Assembly (NCBI GenBank): GCA_947568835.1
Contig: OX387603.1
Coordinates: forward strand, 20,980,651-21,044,650
DNA: 64,000 bases
From: Protonemura montana
Taxonomy: Eukaryota > Arthropoda > Insecta > Plecoptera > Nemouridae
Direction: 5' to 3'
Shown piece after piece: positions 13,190 to 23,676 of this stretch. Below the pieces are notes generated by a model, which worked only from the letters and a program-made list of their open reading frames with translations, ran no database searches and had not been told where the DNA came from. The translations under genes and the position numbers were made by a program. Positions within the stretch are counted from its first letter, which is position 1, and each line of letters starts with the position of its first letter.

Positions 13190-13230
13190 GCCCTTAAACG
13201 CATACCACTGAGCAACACGGCTCCTCCACC
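13190..13230 (+). repeat. CCCGCAGA short repeat, copy B (diverged)
   Basis: Contains CCCTTAAACGCATACCACTG followed by AGCAACACGGCTCCTCCACC. The minus strand through it ends a 69-codon ORF (13194-13403) whose last residues are EVEEPCCSVVCV, so the motif may derive from the 3' end of a coding sequence. Confidence 0.55.
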
Positions 13231-13478
13231 TCATCTAAATCATGTGCCAGTTTTTCTCGCCAAAACTCACTAAAATTCCCAAGAACCTTTTTCAAAATAT
13301 CGCAGGCATCTGACAGCCTCTGAGACGCGATATTTTTTGTTGGTATTTCTCGAGTTTTACTTTCTTGTCTTGTAACCTTGTTCCTGTGACATAAACCTAA
13401 CATTAACCGTATAATTAACCAGATAACAAGGTTTATTCAACCCTAAGTGGCCTTACTTGATGTGCACTTAGGTAATTT

Positions 13479-13525
13479 ACTCCTAGATGCAGCCCGCAGA
13501 ACAATCGCAGACTTGGCTCCTCCAC
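13479..13525 (+). repeat. CCCGCAGA short repeat, copy C
   Basis: Contains ACTCCTAGATGCAGCCCGCA followed by GAACAATCGCAGACTTGGCTCCTCCAC, with a small internal insertion compared with the other copies. Confidence 0.6.
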
Positions 13526-16500
13526 ATGTACCGAAAAGGTTGTTTCTTTATATACAATAAACCTGTTAAATACAAAATTCACCGTTTCGACAAGCCATTT
13601 TGACGTACTGCTAAGGATGTGGTTTCTAAATTATGTACATCAGTTTCGATTATTGTCTCATCTTGCTGCTAGGAGCTGGCTTAATGCGGCACAGAACACA
13701 ACTTCCGCGTTCAATAAACCGCACAGTAATGCGATTACCTAAGTTATCATCTGAATTAGACAATCATATCCATAGGACGCGAGTTCGAGAGAGCCTGGGA
13801 AAGTCGTGCGCCCCGGTGGGGGAATGGGGGATTGCAGTCGTTGGCTGGTTACTTCAGATAGATTGGTGTATCTGTGTACATCTCTACGCTGGCGGGTTTG
13901 AAACAATATCAAACGTATTGTTGGTTGAATCGTTACAGCCGAAGAATACTTCCTGTGGATAGGGCTTTTGTATAAACAGTAAGGGAGAATCCTGTAAAAT
14001 GGTTCGTACTGATTTGTGGTAGAGGATAGTTAGAATCTTGTTAAATATACCTGTACAATTCACAAGTGATGAATTACCGTCCACCCAAAAAATAACATCA
14101 TATCATTTCAGAGGGTTTTTTTTCTCGTAAAGGGAAAGCATGCTTTACATTAATCATATAATCTACACAATTTTATTTACCAAGTGGAATAAACATGTTT
14201 GAAAACCGTTTTAACTTCGTGCACATAAAATGGCTTCATTAAGTGTTGGCAAAATTACTCAGATAAATGCAATATACAGCTATTTTAATAATTACGCTAC
14301 TGGTACTCGTACATACTTGAGGAAATTAACACATTTTTAAATAAAATTTTCAGCTTCGTTTATCTAATAAAAATTAAATTACAAAAATGGTAGTCCACAT
14401 ATTAAATTATTGACAAGTGAACTGATTTAAATGACAACCAGATTAATATGAAATACTTCGCTAAGCTTGTAGCAAAAAGGACGTGCAATACCTAAAAAAA
14501 AAAGCGTTGGGAAGCTAGAATAAGTGTGGTTTAGGAAATGAAGACGATTCCCATGTGTATTTACTTGATGTGATTTATTTTGAATAAACGTTGTCAACTA
14601 CACAAGAAGCAAGCACAAAATCAGCGGACCGATAAGGGAAGTAATTACTGGCGCTCAAAGCTCCGAAAGAGTTCCAACATTTTTAATCTCCTCGCGCAAC
14701 TCTCGTAGAGTTTTTTTTTTATTGCATGAGTGTCACAAAAGTCTAGGAAAATAGTCCACACATCAAACCCAGTTCATAACTCACAGTGGCTTGAATGTAA
14801 TCTCGGGCAATGTATTTGATGAATGACAGTTCGCACCAAGGAGGTTGCAACCTTGTTCTTTTGATTACATCAGAAAAACGAGGTCCCTGCCTCCTTGGTT
14901 TCATATTTTTATCACAAAAATGTTACGGCTTATTTTGGCTGTCTTCTTATTTTATGCCAGGTCTTTTGACGTCATATTTAATGATAGAACATGAAATAAT
15001 GTTGAGTTTGAAAATGTAATTTCTTTATTTTTCGGATCTTGAGTATGTATGCAATGAATTTCTTGGAAACCAATTTTCTTGGAAACAAAAATTTCTTGGT
15101 TAACCATCAATCTCAGTTATTTTTTCACATCTTACTCTGCTCGATTCGACTACCGCAAAGAATAAAGAGCCAACCTTTCAAACGTTAATTTCAAGTCTGA
15201 GACGACGAAAGAACCATTACCTTTTTACAGTTTATTTTAATGTTAGTTAATGAAGCCGCGGTACAGAAATTTCCTCGTGTTTTGTAGAAACCGATTTCTT
15301 CTGTCTTACTATTAAACCATTCCAGAATCTTTGTACTAACGCCATATCCCGCAAGTTTACCGTTGAATGTGAATTTAGGAATCGATTTACACTGTAAAAT
15401 AGCGTATGATTTTAGACGATACCGAGAATTTACCTCCGTCTCAAAGATTGAAATGTGTAAAGTCTATATAACTATGTGATCATGGGAATTTTGCCAGACG
15501 CCAAGGTGTACTAAGTACAACCAAACTTCACCGCTCTGAAACATTAAAGACAAACCATTTACGCCTACATACCACGATGTTCAATATCATTACCACAGTA
15601 AGTTCAAGCTAGAACGGGTCCCGGATTCGAATTCGATATGCTTGTGTGCCTCCACTCCGCTGTGAACGCAGCTCTCATCGTTCATTTGCTATGAATTATT
15701 AAAATCTTTTTTACTCGTTCTGTTCCTTTAATAAAGCTGAAAGCTTTCCCATAGACTAGACACATCATACCCCTCGAAATTTAAGATGATTCTCAAAAAG
15801 TGATTAAATTGAGAGCTTAGAGATCTTCATAATTTTCTCGGGGTTTTTAGAAAGAGTTATAAGTGCGATGAGTCAAGCTCTCTGGATGACAGTGAAATAT
15901 TCTGATGACCAGAGGCTTAGGGAATAGAAGTTTAACGTTTTCCTGCTTAACGTTCAAGATGAAGCTCGCCCATCAACAGGTCGTTAGTGCAATGACGTCA
16001 CGTTTTTCTTGCACGTTGCTTGTTATGTTTGTGTTGAAGGAAAACCTGGCAACCCCGAGCGATTGATTTGCGAGGGAAATGGAATTGACATCGAGAGTTT
16101 GTCGCGTTGGAAAGCATGAGTGGAAATTCCAATTCGCAGCCGGAAATAAGGATAGTTTGTGAGTTGATTTAAATGCCAGTGCGTTGGGCGAAAACTCGCT
16201 TGCATTTTCGTAATATACCGTTATATTTCGTTCTGGTAGCTTCATGGATAGTAAGTACTTGCTAGCCTTTCATTGTATTCATTGGTCTGAGAATATTTGA
16301 TTGAATGAGGAGTGTACATTCTGAGTTTCGCATTTAAATTTGAAGCAAATTAAAATGTTTTATCTCATAAGATTAAGGCTTCTGCTCTTCGATCCGTCAG
16401 CCCCAAAATCTCCATTCTCTAGCTCACTGAACGTCCCTATTGTTGAAAGCCTAACCTGAGTTTGGCTTGCGAAGTTCACAATGTTATTCTGGAAATATTA

Positions 16501-18317
16501 TTGTTCGGTGTTCCCTATAATCAAAGCGTTCCCTATTATTATATTTAGGATATATTTTTTTATTTTTTTTTAAAGAAAAGTTGATTACTTACCCAGTTAA
16601 AAACAGTCAGTATTGCTGCTGAAATTACTGTAATAAGACGGTGGCTTTGGTTTGTCGTCATGGCAATGCATTTCTTAACTACAAAAGCGCTTTAAACGTT
16701 ATCTGGGACCATTTGAATTTCGGGGGCACAGTTGTCATCACCGTGGTAAAGACCTCTTAAAATGTGGAAACACTCTCAATGATTGGTTTATCATCTTTTA
16801 ACTACTGGGTTCAACTTAAACTCTTTGTGGATGCGGTCCCTAAAAGATGAGAACGTAGGTTTCACCAGATCATTATAACCGTCTCTAAGGTTTGATTGCA
16901 GCTTCCTTTGATCCTTTTTGTTGATTTGAAGGTATCACGATTCGAGTCTCACCTAGCCACGAGAGTAAAAGAAGAACTGGCTGTAAAACCAGATGATGTG
17001 GTAGTAACTTTTAGAGTAGGGCAGAGCATAAACACCCGGCACGTACCAACGATTCGTTTTCTCTTTAGCCGAGTCGTGAAACAGTAAAAGAAGTCTGCCT
17101 GCACATCCCCTCATGGTGGTAACTATTGCTAGGCCACGGTATGCCGATAAGTGCGTTTTATTCCCTAAAAAGGCAATCACATATGGCTCAAGTTGTTACG
17201 AAGCGCTGGAGCAATTAGTTAATTGAATTTGCTTCTCGTGACATAATGGTTTTGTTAATTAGTAAGTCTACTAATTGCAGTTAAGGGCGTAGTAGACAAA
17301 CGCTATCTATAAGAATCAACACAAAAATATCCAGTTTTTCTTTAGTAAAATCTGAAAGTTAACAATATTTGTAGAATAGGAATTCTCCAAAATAGTTTTC
17401 AGAAAAATCGCACTGAAACAAAACGGAGTTTAACGCGGTTTTTGGAAGTGAAACAAAACTTTGGATTTCAGCCCTTTTTTAGACTTAATGACAAAAGATG
17501 GGAAAACCAATTTTCTACACAATATAGTCAACACCTTTCTTATGGTATTGTAGTCAAAAGAAAGTCATTCTGAGCCAAGGGCTGTTCCCTGGAATTATTT
17601 CCGTCACCCTCTGCATTGTTTTTTTTTGCAGAAATCTTTGAAAACTTTGATTGTCTCTGTACGGTCCATCTTTCATCCCTCAGTTTTAGACGATTATCGA
17701 GGTTTATCCGTGTAACGAGACCGATCGATTGGCTTCATAAACAATATAGAAATTCCAAAAACCACACATTTTATTCTTGGTCGGCGATAAGATTTTTGAG
17801 AAACCCACAAATCTAGCTCGACGTGCATGCTTCAAACCAAAACAATCCGCAACCTATGCATTTGTGCTACACTGGTAGAAGGAGCGGAAAGTATTAAATT
17901 ATGAGAGGGTATTTTGTCCCCTTATACGTTGCATCTGGGTATAACCCCATTAACTTGCGTTGATGGAATAGTAATTGTTTGGCGGATGCCAGCTAATCTG
18001 ATGTTACAGCTCTGTCTCGTTTTGCATAAATTAAATCTGATGTGACCACTTCATGCAAATATTTGCTGTAACGGAATAATTGAAGCTTGCTGGTCAACAT
18101 CGATGGTAAGCGGTGCGAAAAGAGTCAAATTGCTGTGAATCTGTATATTATTTGGACAAAATTCTATTTCTAGACTGCTAAAGTAAAAACATAAAATATC
18201 ATGTGTCACTACAATAATCTAGCTATGTCACTACGTGTTGACATTGAATTACGAATTGGAAATGTAATTTAATTATGGTTATCAATTTAAACAATTGTAG
18301 TTTTGTCAGCGAACATT
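13526..18317. other. Gene-free stretch, probably intronic
   Basis: No supported exon, repeat family or RNA gene was found. ORFs in this interval are short and have no recognisable domains or paired splice sites. Confidence 0.45.
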
Positions 18318-18323
18318 TTTATT
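18318..18323 (-). terminator. Polyadenylation signal of the 99-aa peptide gene
   Basis: AATAAA on the minus strand, about 62 bases after the stop codon. Confidence 0.6.
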
Positions 18324-18384
18324 TTCATTTTGTTCTTACAGGCATTTAATGCGATTGATTCATAACATAGTGTTAAGAAGTAGT

Positions 18385-18684
18385 TTAACCTAAATGGTAC
18401 CTGACCCCAAGGTGTCCCTCATTTGGCCTGCCCATAAAAGGCACATGGACTTTACCTTGCGAAAACACTTGAGTACGTCCATTTCGACTATTCCAGAGAT
18501 TTTGGTTGAATTTGACTCCAAACCCAGAGTCGCTTTTCAAAAGATGATAGTTTTGTGAGGGTTGCCGATTGTTGTAATTGAAAGTGTTCGGCTTCCCTTG
18601 GAAATTCCAGTGCGGTGATAGCTGTGCGCCGACGAATACAATGGAAAGGAGAACGATAACGAAGCTGAAACCGAGTGATGCCAT
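18385..18684 (-). CDS. Diptericin/attacin-type secreted peptide, paralogue 1
   Basis: A 99-aa preprotein. Residues 1-20 (MASLGFSFVIVLLSIVFVGA) form a clear signal peptide with likely cleavage before Gln21. Residues 21-45 are Asn/Pro/Gln-rich and residues 54-99 form a glycine-containing C-terminal domain with NLWNSRNGRTQVF and VPFMGRP. The WxSxNGR block and the P-rich-then-G-rich layout match diptericins, and the length is similar. Such peptides are secreted from fat body or epithelia under Imd/Relish control and act on Gram-negative bacteria; that role is inferred from the family. I chose the internal ATG at 18684 because the longer frame adds 18 polar residues that would bury the signal peptide and because an acceptor (CTCATCAG) lies at 18703-18704. 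Exon 2 thus starts at 18702 with an 18-nt leader, as in the paralogues. Attacin or another glycine-rich family is the alternative. Confidence 0.75.
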   Translation of the reverse strand: MASLGFSFVIVLLSIVFVGAQLSPHWNFQGKPNTFNYNNRQPSQNYHLLKSDSGFGVKFNQNLWNSRNGRTQVFSQGKVHVPFMGRPNEGHLGVRYHLG

Positions 18685-19089
18685 TGCTTTTTTCTTTGGA
18701 TCCTGATGAGAAAAATTTTGATTGTTAATTAAAGACATACCCTATGTTAAAAAGAGTTTGTTTTGATTCAAATATTTATAACGATTGCCTTTCTTGTAAA
18801 TTTGTCAAAATGAACTGAACAAATGAGAGGCGAAATTTGATTGCAAAGTTATCAGTAAAACAAAAATGATTTTTCGACCGGTAAAGAAGATGTTTCTCTG
18901 CACTTACGCCACAGTGAATTTTGGTTACGGTGCTAATCTTTAATTACAAAAATCCTGAGAGATGCATGTAAGCAATTTTGACCATGTGAATATGACCGTG
19001 CATATAAAAAGTGTGTCCTTTCGATTATTTCTCTTTGGTCTATGAATAAGTAAGTGATGTGTAGTTTAGTAACATTCTATTTGACTTAC

Positions 19090-19180
19090 CTTATGACGAA
19101 ATAACAAATTAAAAATCTTCAAAGGGATGAACGAATCGTACCAGGGTAGCAAGCAGCTGGCGCAATGTTATTTTCGAACT
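19090..19180 (-). other. Non-coding exon 1 of paralogue 1
   Basis: The predicted start is at 19180 (A of TCAGTT) and the donor is AAG|GTAAGT at 19090/19089. Splicing to the acceptor before 18702 removes a 387-base intron and gives a 91-base untranslated first exon. Confidence 0.55.
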
Positions 19181-19233
19181 GATGCCGTCTCTGATTCATG
19201 AGACATTTAAATGAAATTGAAATGGGATTCACA
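19177..19233 (-). promoter_or_regulatory. Core promoter and kB-like site of paralogue 1
   Basis: On the minus strand, TTTAAA begins 31 bases upstream of the A in a TCAGTT initiator (19177-19182), which is standard arthropod spacing. A kB-like GGGATTCACA lies just upstream on the plus strand (19224-19233). It shares GGGATTC with known diptericin kB sites. NF-kB (Relish/Dif) control is inferred. Confidence 0.5.
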
Positions 19234-19884
19234 CCAGTCGAGCTGTTACCCATTTGTATGGGTACCGAGTTGACCTCGGATTACCTTCATCGAAAGTCAA
19301 TAACAGTTTATTTAGAAAGAAAAAAAATTGAAAAAAATATTTATTACATTTTACTTCTAATTTAAAAAGGTTCGTGTACAATTACCGATGGATTACTTTT
19401 ATTCCACTTATGTTTGGGTACCATAAATCTTTGTTTGTACGTTTTAGACTTTCTCTATTTTTTTCCTTTTTGTCTACCAATTAAATCGTACAAACAAATG
19501 TTTTAGTGGATAGTGATAAGTAACGCGTAGTTAATAGTTGAGAAAGGATTTTATTACTAGGAACACTAATAATAAAATACTTTGCGTCTTTACTAGCATT
19601 TACATTGAAATTAGTTTTCACAGTTACTGTAGCTATTTGATTAAATTTTCGGTGCCAATGACAGCCCTTTGCAAGTACGTCTCTGAGGCTTCGGATTTTT
19701 AAGACAAAATCTTATTTCTCTTAGCCCTTTTACCAAAATGCTTCACCAAAACTGCGTGGCTTCTGTGAGAGTGCAACAACAAATCCAATTCGCTCTATGG
19801 ATTTTGGATTTGATCTGTGGTGCTTGAAGCTCACTGTTTTGACCTATTCATTCTATTGACAGTAGTCCTTCGACTACTCAGTAC

Positions 19885-20452
19885 TCACAGACGTGCAGCA
19901 AATTAAACCTCTCCACCCTCTCACAGCGTAGGGAGCTGACCGATCTCACATTCCTATACAAACTTCTCAACAACAAAATGACACCCCTAGACTGCTATCT
20001 AAAATCTGCATCGCAATACCATCCAGGCAAACTCGAAATTACCATCCTTTCAGTCCGTCAAAGAGTAGGATTGATATCCACAAGCACGGGTGCATCAAAA
20101 GACTAATGAATGGTACCTGAAAGTACCTACAATAGAATTAGAATGGTACCTTGTAAGTACCTAGTATAGAATTACAGCTACCTGCCCTGACATAGACATC
20201 CTTTCAGACTCCTTCGGCTTCATTACTTACAAATCCCGATTTAAACTCCGTGATCAAACAGCTGCCCATGCAAACTTGTAAATGTACCAGTTACCCAATA
20301 CATTATCCTTTGTTACCTCTTAATTTATGCTTACGTTTGTAAAATGTAATTTTTGTTATTCTTTCTTGTTTCTACACATCATGTTTCTATTATATCACAC
20401 TTGTGGACTTACCTCCGTTGCCAATCAATAAACAATAATAATAATAATATAA
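19885..20452 (+). mobile_element. 3' remnant of a non-LTR (LINE) retrotransposon
   Basis: One frame reads KLNLSTLSQRRELTDLTFLY then KLLNNKM, the pattern at the C-terminal end of many non-LTR reverse transcriptases. The frame stops at 20104, and a further in-frame-like block ends at 20279-20281 (FITYKSRFKLRD). The insert ends in AATAAA plus an AAT microsatellite near 20430-20452, as LINE tails often do. A 33-base unit beginning AATGGTACC is duplicated at 20109 and 20142 and interrupts the coding homology. The copy is 5'-truncated and dead. It separates the first two immune-peptide genes. Confidence 0.7.
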
Positions 20453-20699
20453 TGACTGACCCTGTGGCACTTGATCAATGAGTGGGTGGTGATAAAATTT
20501 AACTTGAGGCCGAGGCATAAAGTGTTAAACGTGTTCGCTGTCAATCTGAGCATGGCTTAGCCATTTCGAGTCATTTTATTGATTTAAAAGCTACAAATTG
20601 AACTAAGCCACTATGCCATGGCTTCGGATTGGCAAGGACATGGGATACATGTGAGCAATCAGTTTTGGCAATCAATCTATTTTTGTCGTTGAACATATT

Positions 20700-20705
20700 T
20701 TTATT
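20700..20705 (-). terminator. Polyadenylation signal of the 107-aa peptide gene
   Basis: AATAAA on the minus strand, about 54 bases after the stop codon. Confidence 0.5.
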
Positions 20706-20758
20706 TCCTAAAATACTAAAAATCAGACTTCTCATTTACATACTACCCAATGTCAAGA

Positions 20759-21082
20759 TTATTTTCTACAAAATTGGTACCTAAACCCAATGTTACCGTT
20801 CCATTTTGGCTTGACCCCATAAGATACAACGATCTCGGTGCCACTAAACTCTTGGGTGCGCACGTTCGGGCTGGTAGAAAAATTTCCCTGGGCGCGGCCC
20901 TGGAGGCTGTACCTGTTAGACAGACACTCTTCCTTTGCCCGCGGCGTATTTACAGTGGGGCTCGGGTGCCGGTACGGGCTCAGGTTCTGGTTCTGCGGAC
21001 GACTCAGGTTCTGGTCGTTCTGTGCGAAGACGATTGTGGAAGATAGAAGAAATATTATGAGGCTGAACTCAAAAGCTGCCAT
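20759..21082 (-). CDS. Diverged diptericin/attacin-type secreted peptide, paralogue 2
   Basis: A 107-aa preprotein with a signal peptide at residues 1-20 (MAAFEFSLIIFLLSSTIVFA) and likely cleavage before Gln21. Residues 21-50 are Asn/Gln/Pro-rich. The C-terminal domain keeps the family ending (WNGNIGFRYQF, close to YNGNIGIRHNF of paralogue 3). The central block is altered: NFSTSPNVRTQEF replaces NLWTSQNGRTQVF, losing the Trp, and the VPF-GRP stretch has become VSYGVKP. It has two cysteines (53 and 105) that the mature parts of the paralogues lack, so a disulphide tying the domain to its C-terminus is possible. The gene keeps the shared plan: acceptor CATTTTTAG at 21100-21101 and a 17-nt leader almost identical to that of paralogue 3. 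It may be an active peptide with changed specificity or a gene under relaxed selection; the frame is intact. Confidence 0.65.
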   Translation of the reverse strand: MAAFEFSLIIFLLSSTIVFAQNDQNLSRPQNQNLSPYRHPSPTVNTPRAKEECLSNRYSLQGRAQGNFSTSPNVRTQEFSGTEIVVSYGVKPKWNGNIGFRYQFCRK

Positions 21083-21279
21083 GGTTTCTTCGTTAAATTC
21101 TAAAAATGAAAGTACAGTGCTGGCTGTTTGAGGAACTATGTTTTAAAAATAAACTACATTCGGTAACTTTTCTCTTTGTAAAATACAAGTTGTGAAGATG
21201 TTAATTTTTTTACTGAAGTTACAATTGTTCGCTAATTCGTTTTCTCACGATTATAACCGCCATTAAAACAGTTTCTTAC

Positions 21280-21366
21280 CAATAGTAAAATTAACAAAAT
21301 GTCGAGAAACCACGAGTTTTTACCACAGATTAGCCTCGGATACATTATAGGATTGTGACACAAACT
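21280..21366 (-). other. Probable non-coding exon 1 of paralogue 2
   Basis: A donor TTG|GTAAGA at 21280/21279 and a TCAGTT initiator-like site at 21363-21368 would give an 87-base first exon and a 180-base intron, like the paralogues. No good TATA box is seen, so the start is less certain. Confidence 0.35.
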
Positions 21367-21901
21367 GAAGCGAATATTAATTCGCTAAATGAAATTGGAA
21401 ACGTTACTCACGCTATTCTAAAGATGCACCAAAAGGTCCAGGAATACAGTAAACTGCAAAGACTGGCTCCATCACCTCTTGGTTTCAAGCACTTTATAGG
21501 ATTTGAGAAAATAAGAAACAAGAGCAAGGACATTCACCGAGCTACTTAGCAGGCGATTTTCACGCGCGAGTTTGCATTGTGTACCTAAGGGAGCATTTCA
21601 GTTCGAGCTACTCCCGTATCATTCATTCTTGCAATAAGTCGTGTGATAAATAACCTTTAAAGATTGTGTCACTGGACCTGACGCAGGCTGTCCGGCTAGC
21701 AAAATGTTGGTAACCATATTCAAGTCTGTTTTCCAGCAACTCCAACACACTGATTGTAAAGTTTTATGCAGGCTCAATTGCTCTTCAATTATAGAAATCC
21801 CAATCATGTTTAGTATGTAGGTTTCACTATACTGGCAGATTGATTGGAAAAGGAATGGAATTAAAAATCAAATAACCATTTGATGAAATCGAACAGTTTT
21901 T

Positions 21902-21907
21902 TTTATT
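21902..21907 (-). terminator. Polyadenylation signal of the 103-aa peptide gene
   Basis: AATAAA on the minus strand, about 80 bases after the stop codon. Confidence 0.5.
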
Positions 21908-21985
21908 TATTTTCATTTTTCTTTGCCTTTAAACCATTTTTCCGTGCATACACTCTTCAGAGAAATTAAGTTCTTCAAATCCTGG

Positions 21986-22297
21986 TTATCGACCAAAATT
22001 GTGTCTGATCCCAATGTTGCCGTTATACGCTGGTCTGCCCCTGAAGGGCACTTGGACGCCGGCGCCCCCGAATACTTGAGTGCGCCCGTTCTGGCTGGTC
22101 CAGAGGTTACCACTGACGCTGCCTTGTGCGAAGTGGTTATTCGCTTGGAGCCCAAACCTCACCGGAGGCGGTCTAGGAGTGTTGAAATTGAACGGGTTGG
22201 GCTTCGGCTGGAGATTCGTGTTCGGGGCCCACTGCGCGTAGACCAATGCAGAAGACAGAAGAATGATGACGATGCTTAATCCAAGTGATGATGCCAT
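21986..22297 (-). CDS. Diptericin/attacin-type secreted peptide, paralogue 3
   Basis: A 103-aa preprotein. Residues 1-21 (MASSLGLSIVIILLSSALVYA) are a signal peptide. Residues 22-46 are a proline-rich segment (LQPKPNPFNFNTPRPPP). Residues 47-103 are a glycine-rich domain with NLWTSQNGRTQVFGGAG and VPFRGRP, ending GNIGIRHNFGR. It is the most diptericin-like of the three: the proline-then-glycine two-part layout, the WTSxNGR signature and the length all fit. The expected role is a secreted antibacterial effector; activity is inferred. The ATG at 22297 was preferred over an upstream in-frame ATG because the latter lies in the predicted intron and would hide the signal sequence. The acceptor CTCATCAG at 22315-22316 matches paralogue 1, and the 17-nt leader (AATTCAACGAAGAAAAT) nearly matches paralogue 2, showing descent by tandem duplication. 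Confidence 0.78.
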   Translation of the reverse strand: MASSLGLSIVIILLSSALVYAQWAPNTNLQPKPNPFNFNTPRPPPVRFGLQANNHFAQGSVSGNLWTSQNGRTQVFGGAGVQVPFRGRPAYNGNIGIRHNFGR

Positions 22298-22828
22298 ATT
22301 TTCTTCGTTGAATTCTGATGAGGAAAAGATGCTGGTTAGTTCCGTGAAACACATTCAGTTTTGTGTGATATGATAATAACGCAGCACCTTTAGAAATTCT
22401 GTAATTGCAACAAATTGCGTTGGTTTCTTTCATATCGCGTATTAATTTCCTGCATTCATCGATCCCAGGTTCGATCCTGATAACCTGCTATCCTGGTTTT
22501 TGGTGTATCGTGATCTAAAATAGTTAATCTAACAGTTTTTTTTTACCCCCAATCCACATGATTCCGAGGATCTCATAATATATAAGAAGCTGATTAGCTA
22601 GTTCGACACAGTGGTCACACACTAGAACCATGCAGAGAGATAAGAGGCGCAATTGTTACACTGTTATCATTGATAAAAATTTAATTATATTCTAAATTAA
22701 TGTTTTTCTACATTCCACTTCAATTAGCATACCTACTAAATACAACTTTTTTGACAAATATCAAAGTGTTACTTCAAAAAAATGTATTAGTTTTCTTTTG
22801 AATGCTTTTGTGTTGAAATGTTGCTTAC

Positions 22829-22903
22829 GGTATTTTTAAGATGATGCAGTGAAAGATCCGGATCTTAGGAACAAACAATCAGTCTCACGTTGCAAGGTAG
22901 ACT
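22829..22903 (-). other. Probable non-coding exon 1 of paralogue 3
   Basis: The start is predicted at the A of TCAGTC (22903) and the donor is GTAAGC from 22828. The intron to the acceptor before 22314 would be 514 bases. The donor choice is tentative because other GT sites occur between. Confidence 0.4.
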
Positions 22904-22979
22904 GACACTTACTTTCGGATGCTCAACAAATTTATATCAGATAATAAGGAAAGAAGAGCATAAACTTAGGGTATTCACC
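22900..22979 (-). promoter_or_regulatory. Core promoter and kB-like site of paralogue 3
   Basis: TATAAA on the minus strand (22931-22936) begins 33 bases upstream of the A of a TCAGTC initiator (22900-22905). A GGGTATTCACC element lies on the plus strand at 22969-22979; it shares ATTCAC with the kB-like site of paralogue 1 and sits on the same side of the TATA box. Immune-inducible control is inferred. Confidence 0.45.
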
Positions 22980-23676
22980 GAGTTCTTGCCATTTTTTTAT
23001 CCGCTGGTTCACCTTGAATTATCTTTGTTGAATGTACATTAGTGTTCCTCGAAAAAAGTACAGAAAATACAGTAATTACACACGTACTTCAAGTACATAA
23101 ACAACATACTGTGCTCATGATTATTAGAGAATCCGATTACTATATAATTTTGTTTATTTAGACATCATAAACCATTGTTGCCTAACCGCTTTATTTCAGG
23201 CGCAAACTTTAGTTCTACAATATTTCTTATGGAGGGGAACCTTGACAATGTCTACAAAGATTCAAGCCGTCGCTAGTCTCTGTTACTCAGCAAATGTCGA
23301 TAGGTGAAGTAATTGGATGACATGTCTTAATTGGATACGCGTAGAGAGTTTAGTGAAGAGTCAATTCGACTACCAGGAGAAAACAATACAATTGTTGTAG
23401 ACATTTTATCACGAAATATCTGAACCTATCTGATACTGGTATTGAAAACTTTCGGTTAAATTTTTAAAAATCTTGATTACGTTTATTTTCGATCAAAAAC
23501 TCCAATACCGGCCAAGTAGCTTGATCGAATTGGATGAGATTTTAAAGCAAGACCTCTTTAAAATCAACAACTGCTACTTTTAGAATGAATCGGCTTGATG
23601 GTTTCCTTTTTGTGTACAAAAATAGTTATCCAAATAATAAAACCAAAAAGTCCTGACACATTGTGTGGCTTAAATG

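Noticed and set aside
21923..22279. 118-codon plus-strand ORF
   Set aside because: It is the complement of diptericin-like paralogue 3 and only mirrors its codons.
22298..22354. N-terminal extension of paralogue 3 from an upstream ATG (and the similar 18-residue extension of paralogue 1 at 18685-18738)
   Set aside because: The added residues are polar, would mask the signal peptide and lie upstream of well-placed splice acceptors.
22460..22490. GGTTCGATCCTG, a tRNA B-box-like sequence upstream of paralogue 3
   Set aside because: No A-box or cloverleaf could be built around it.
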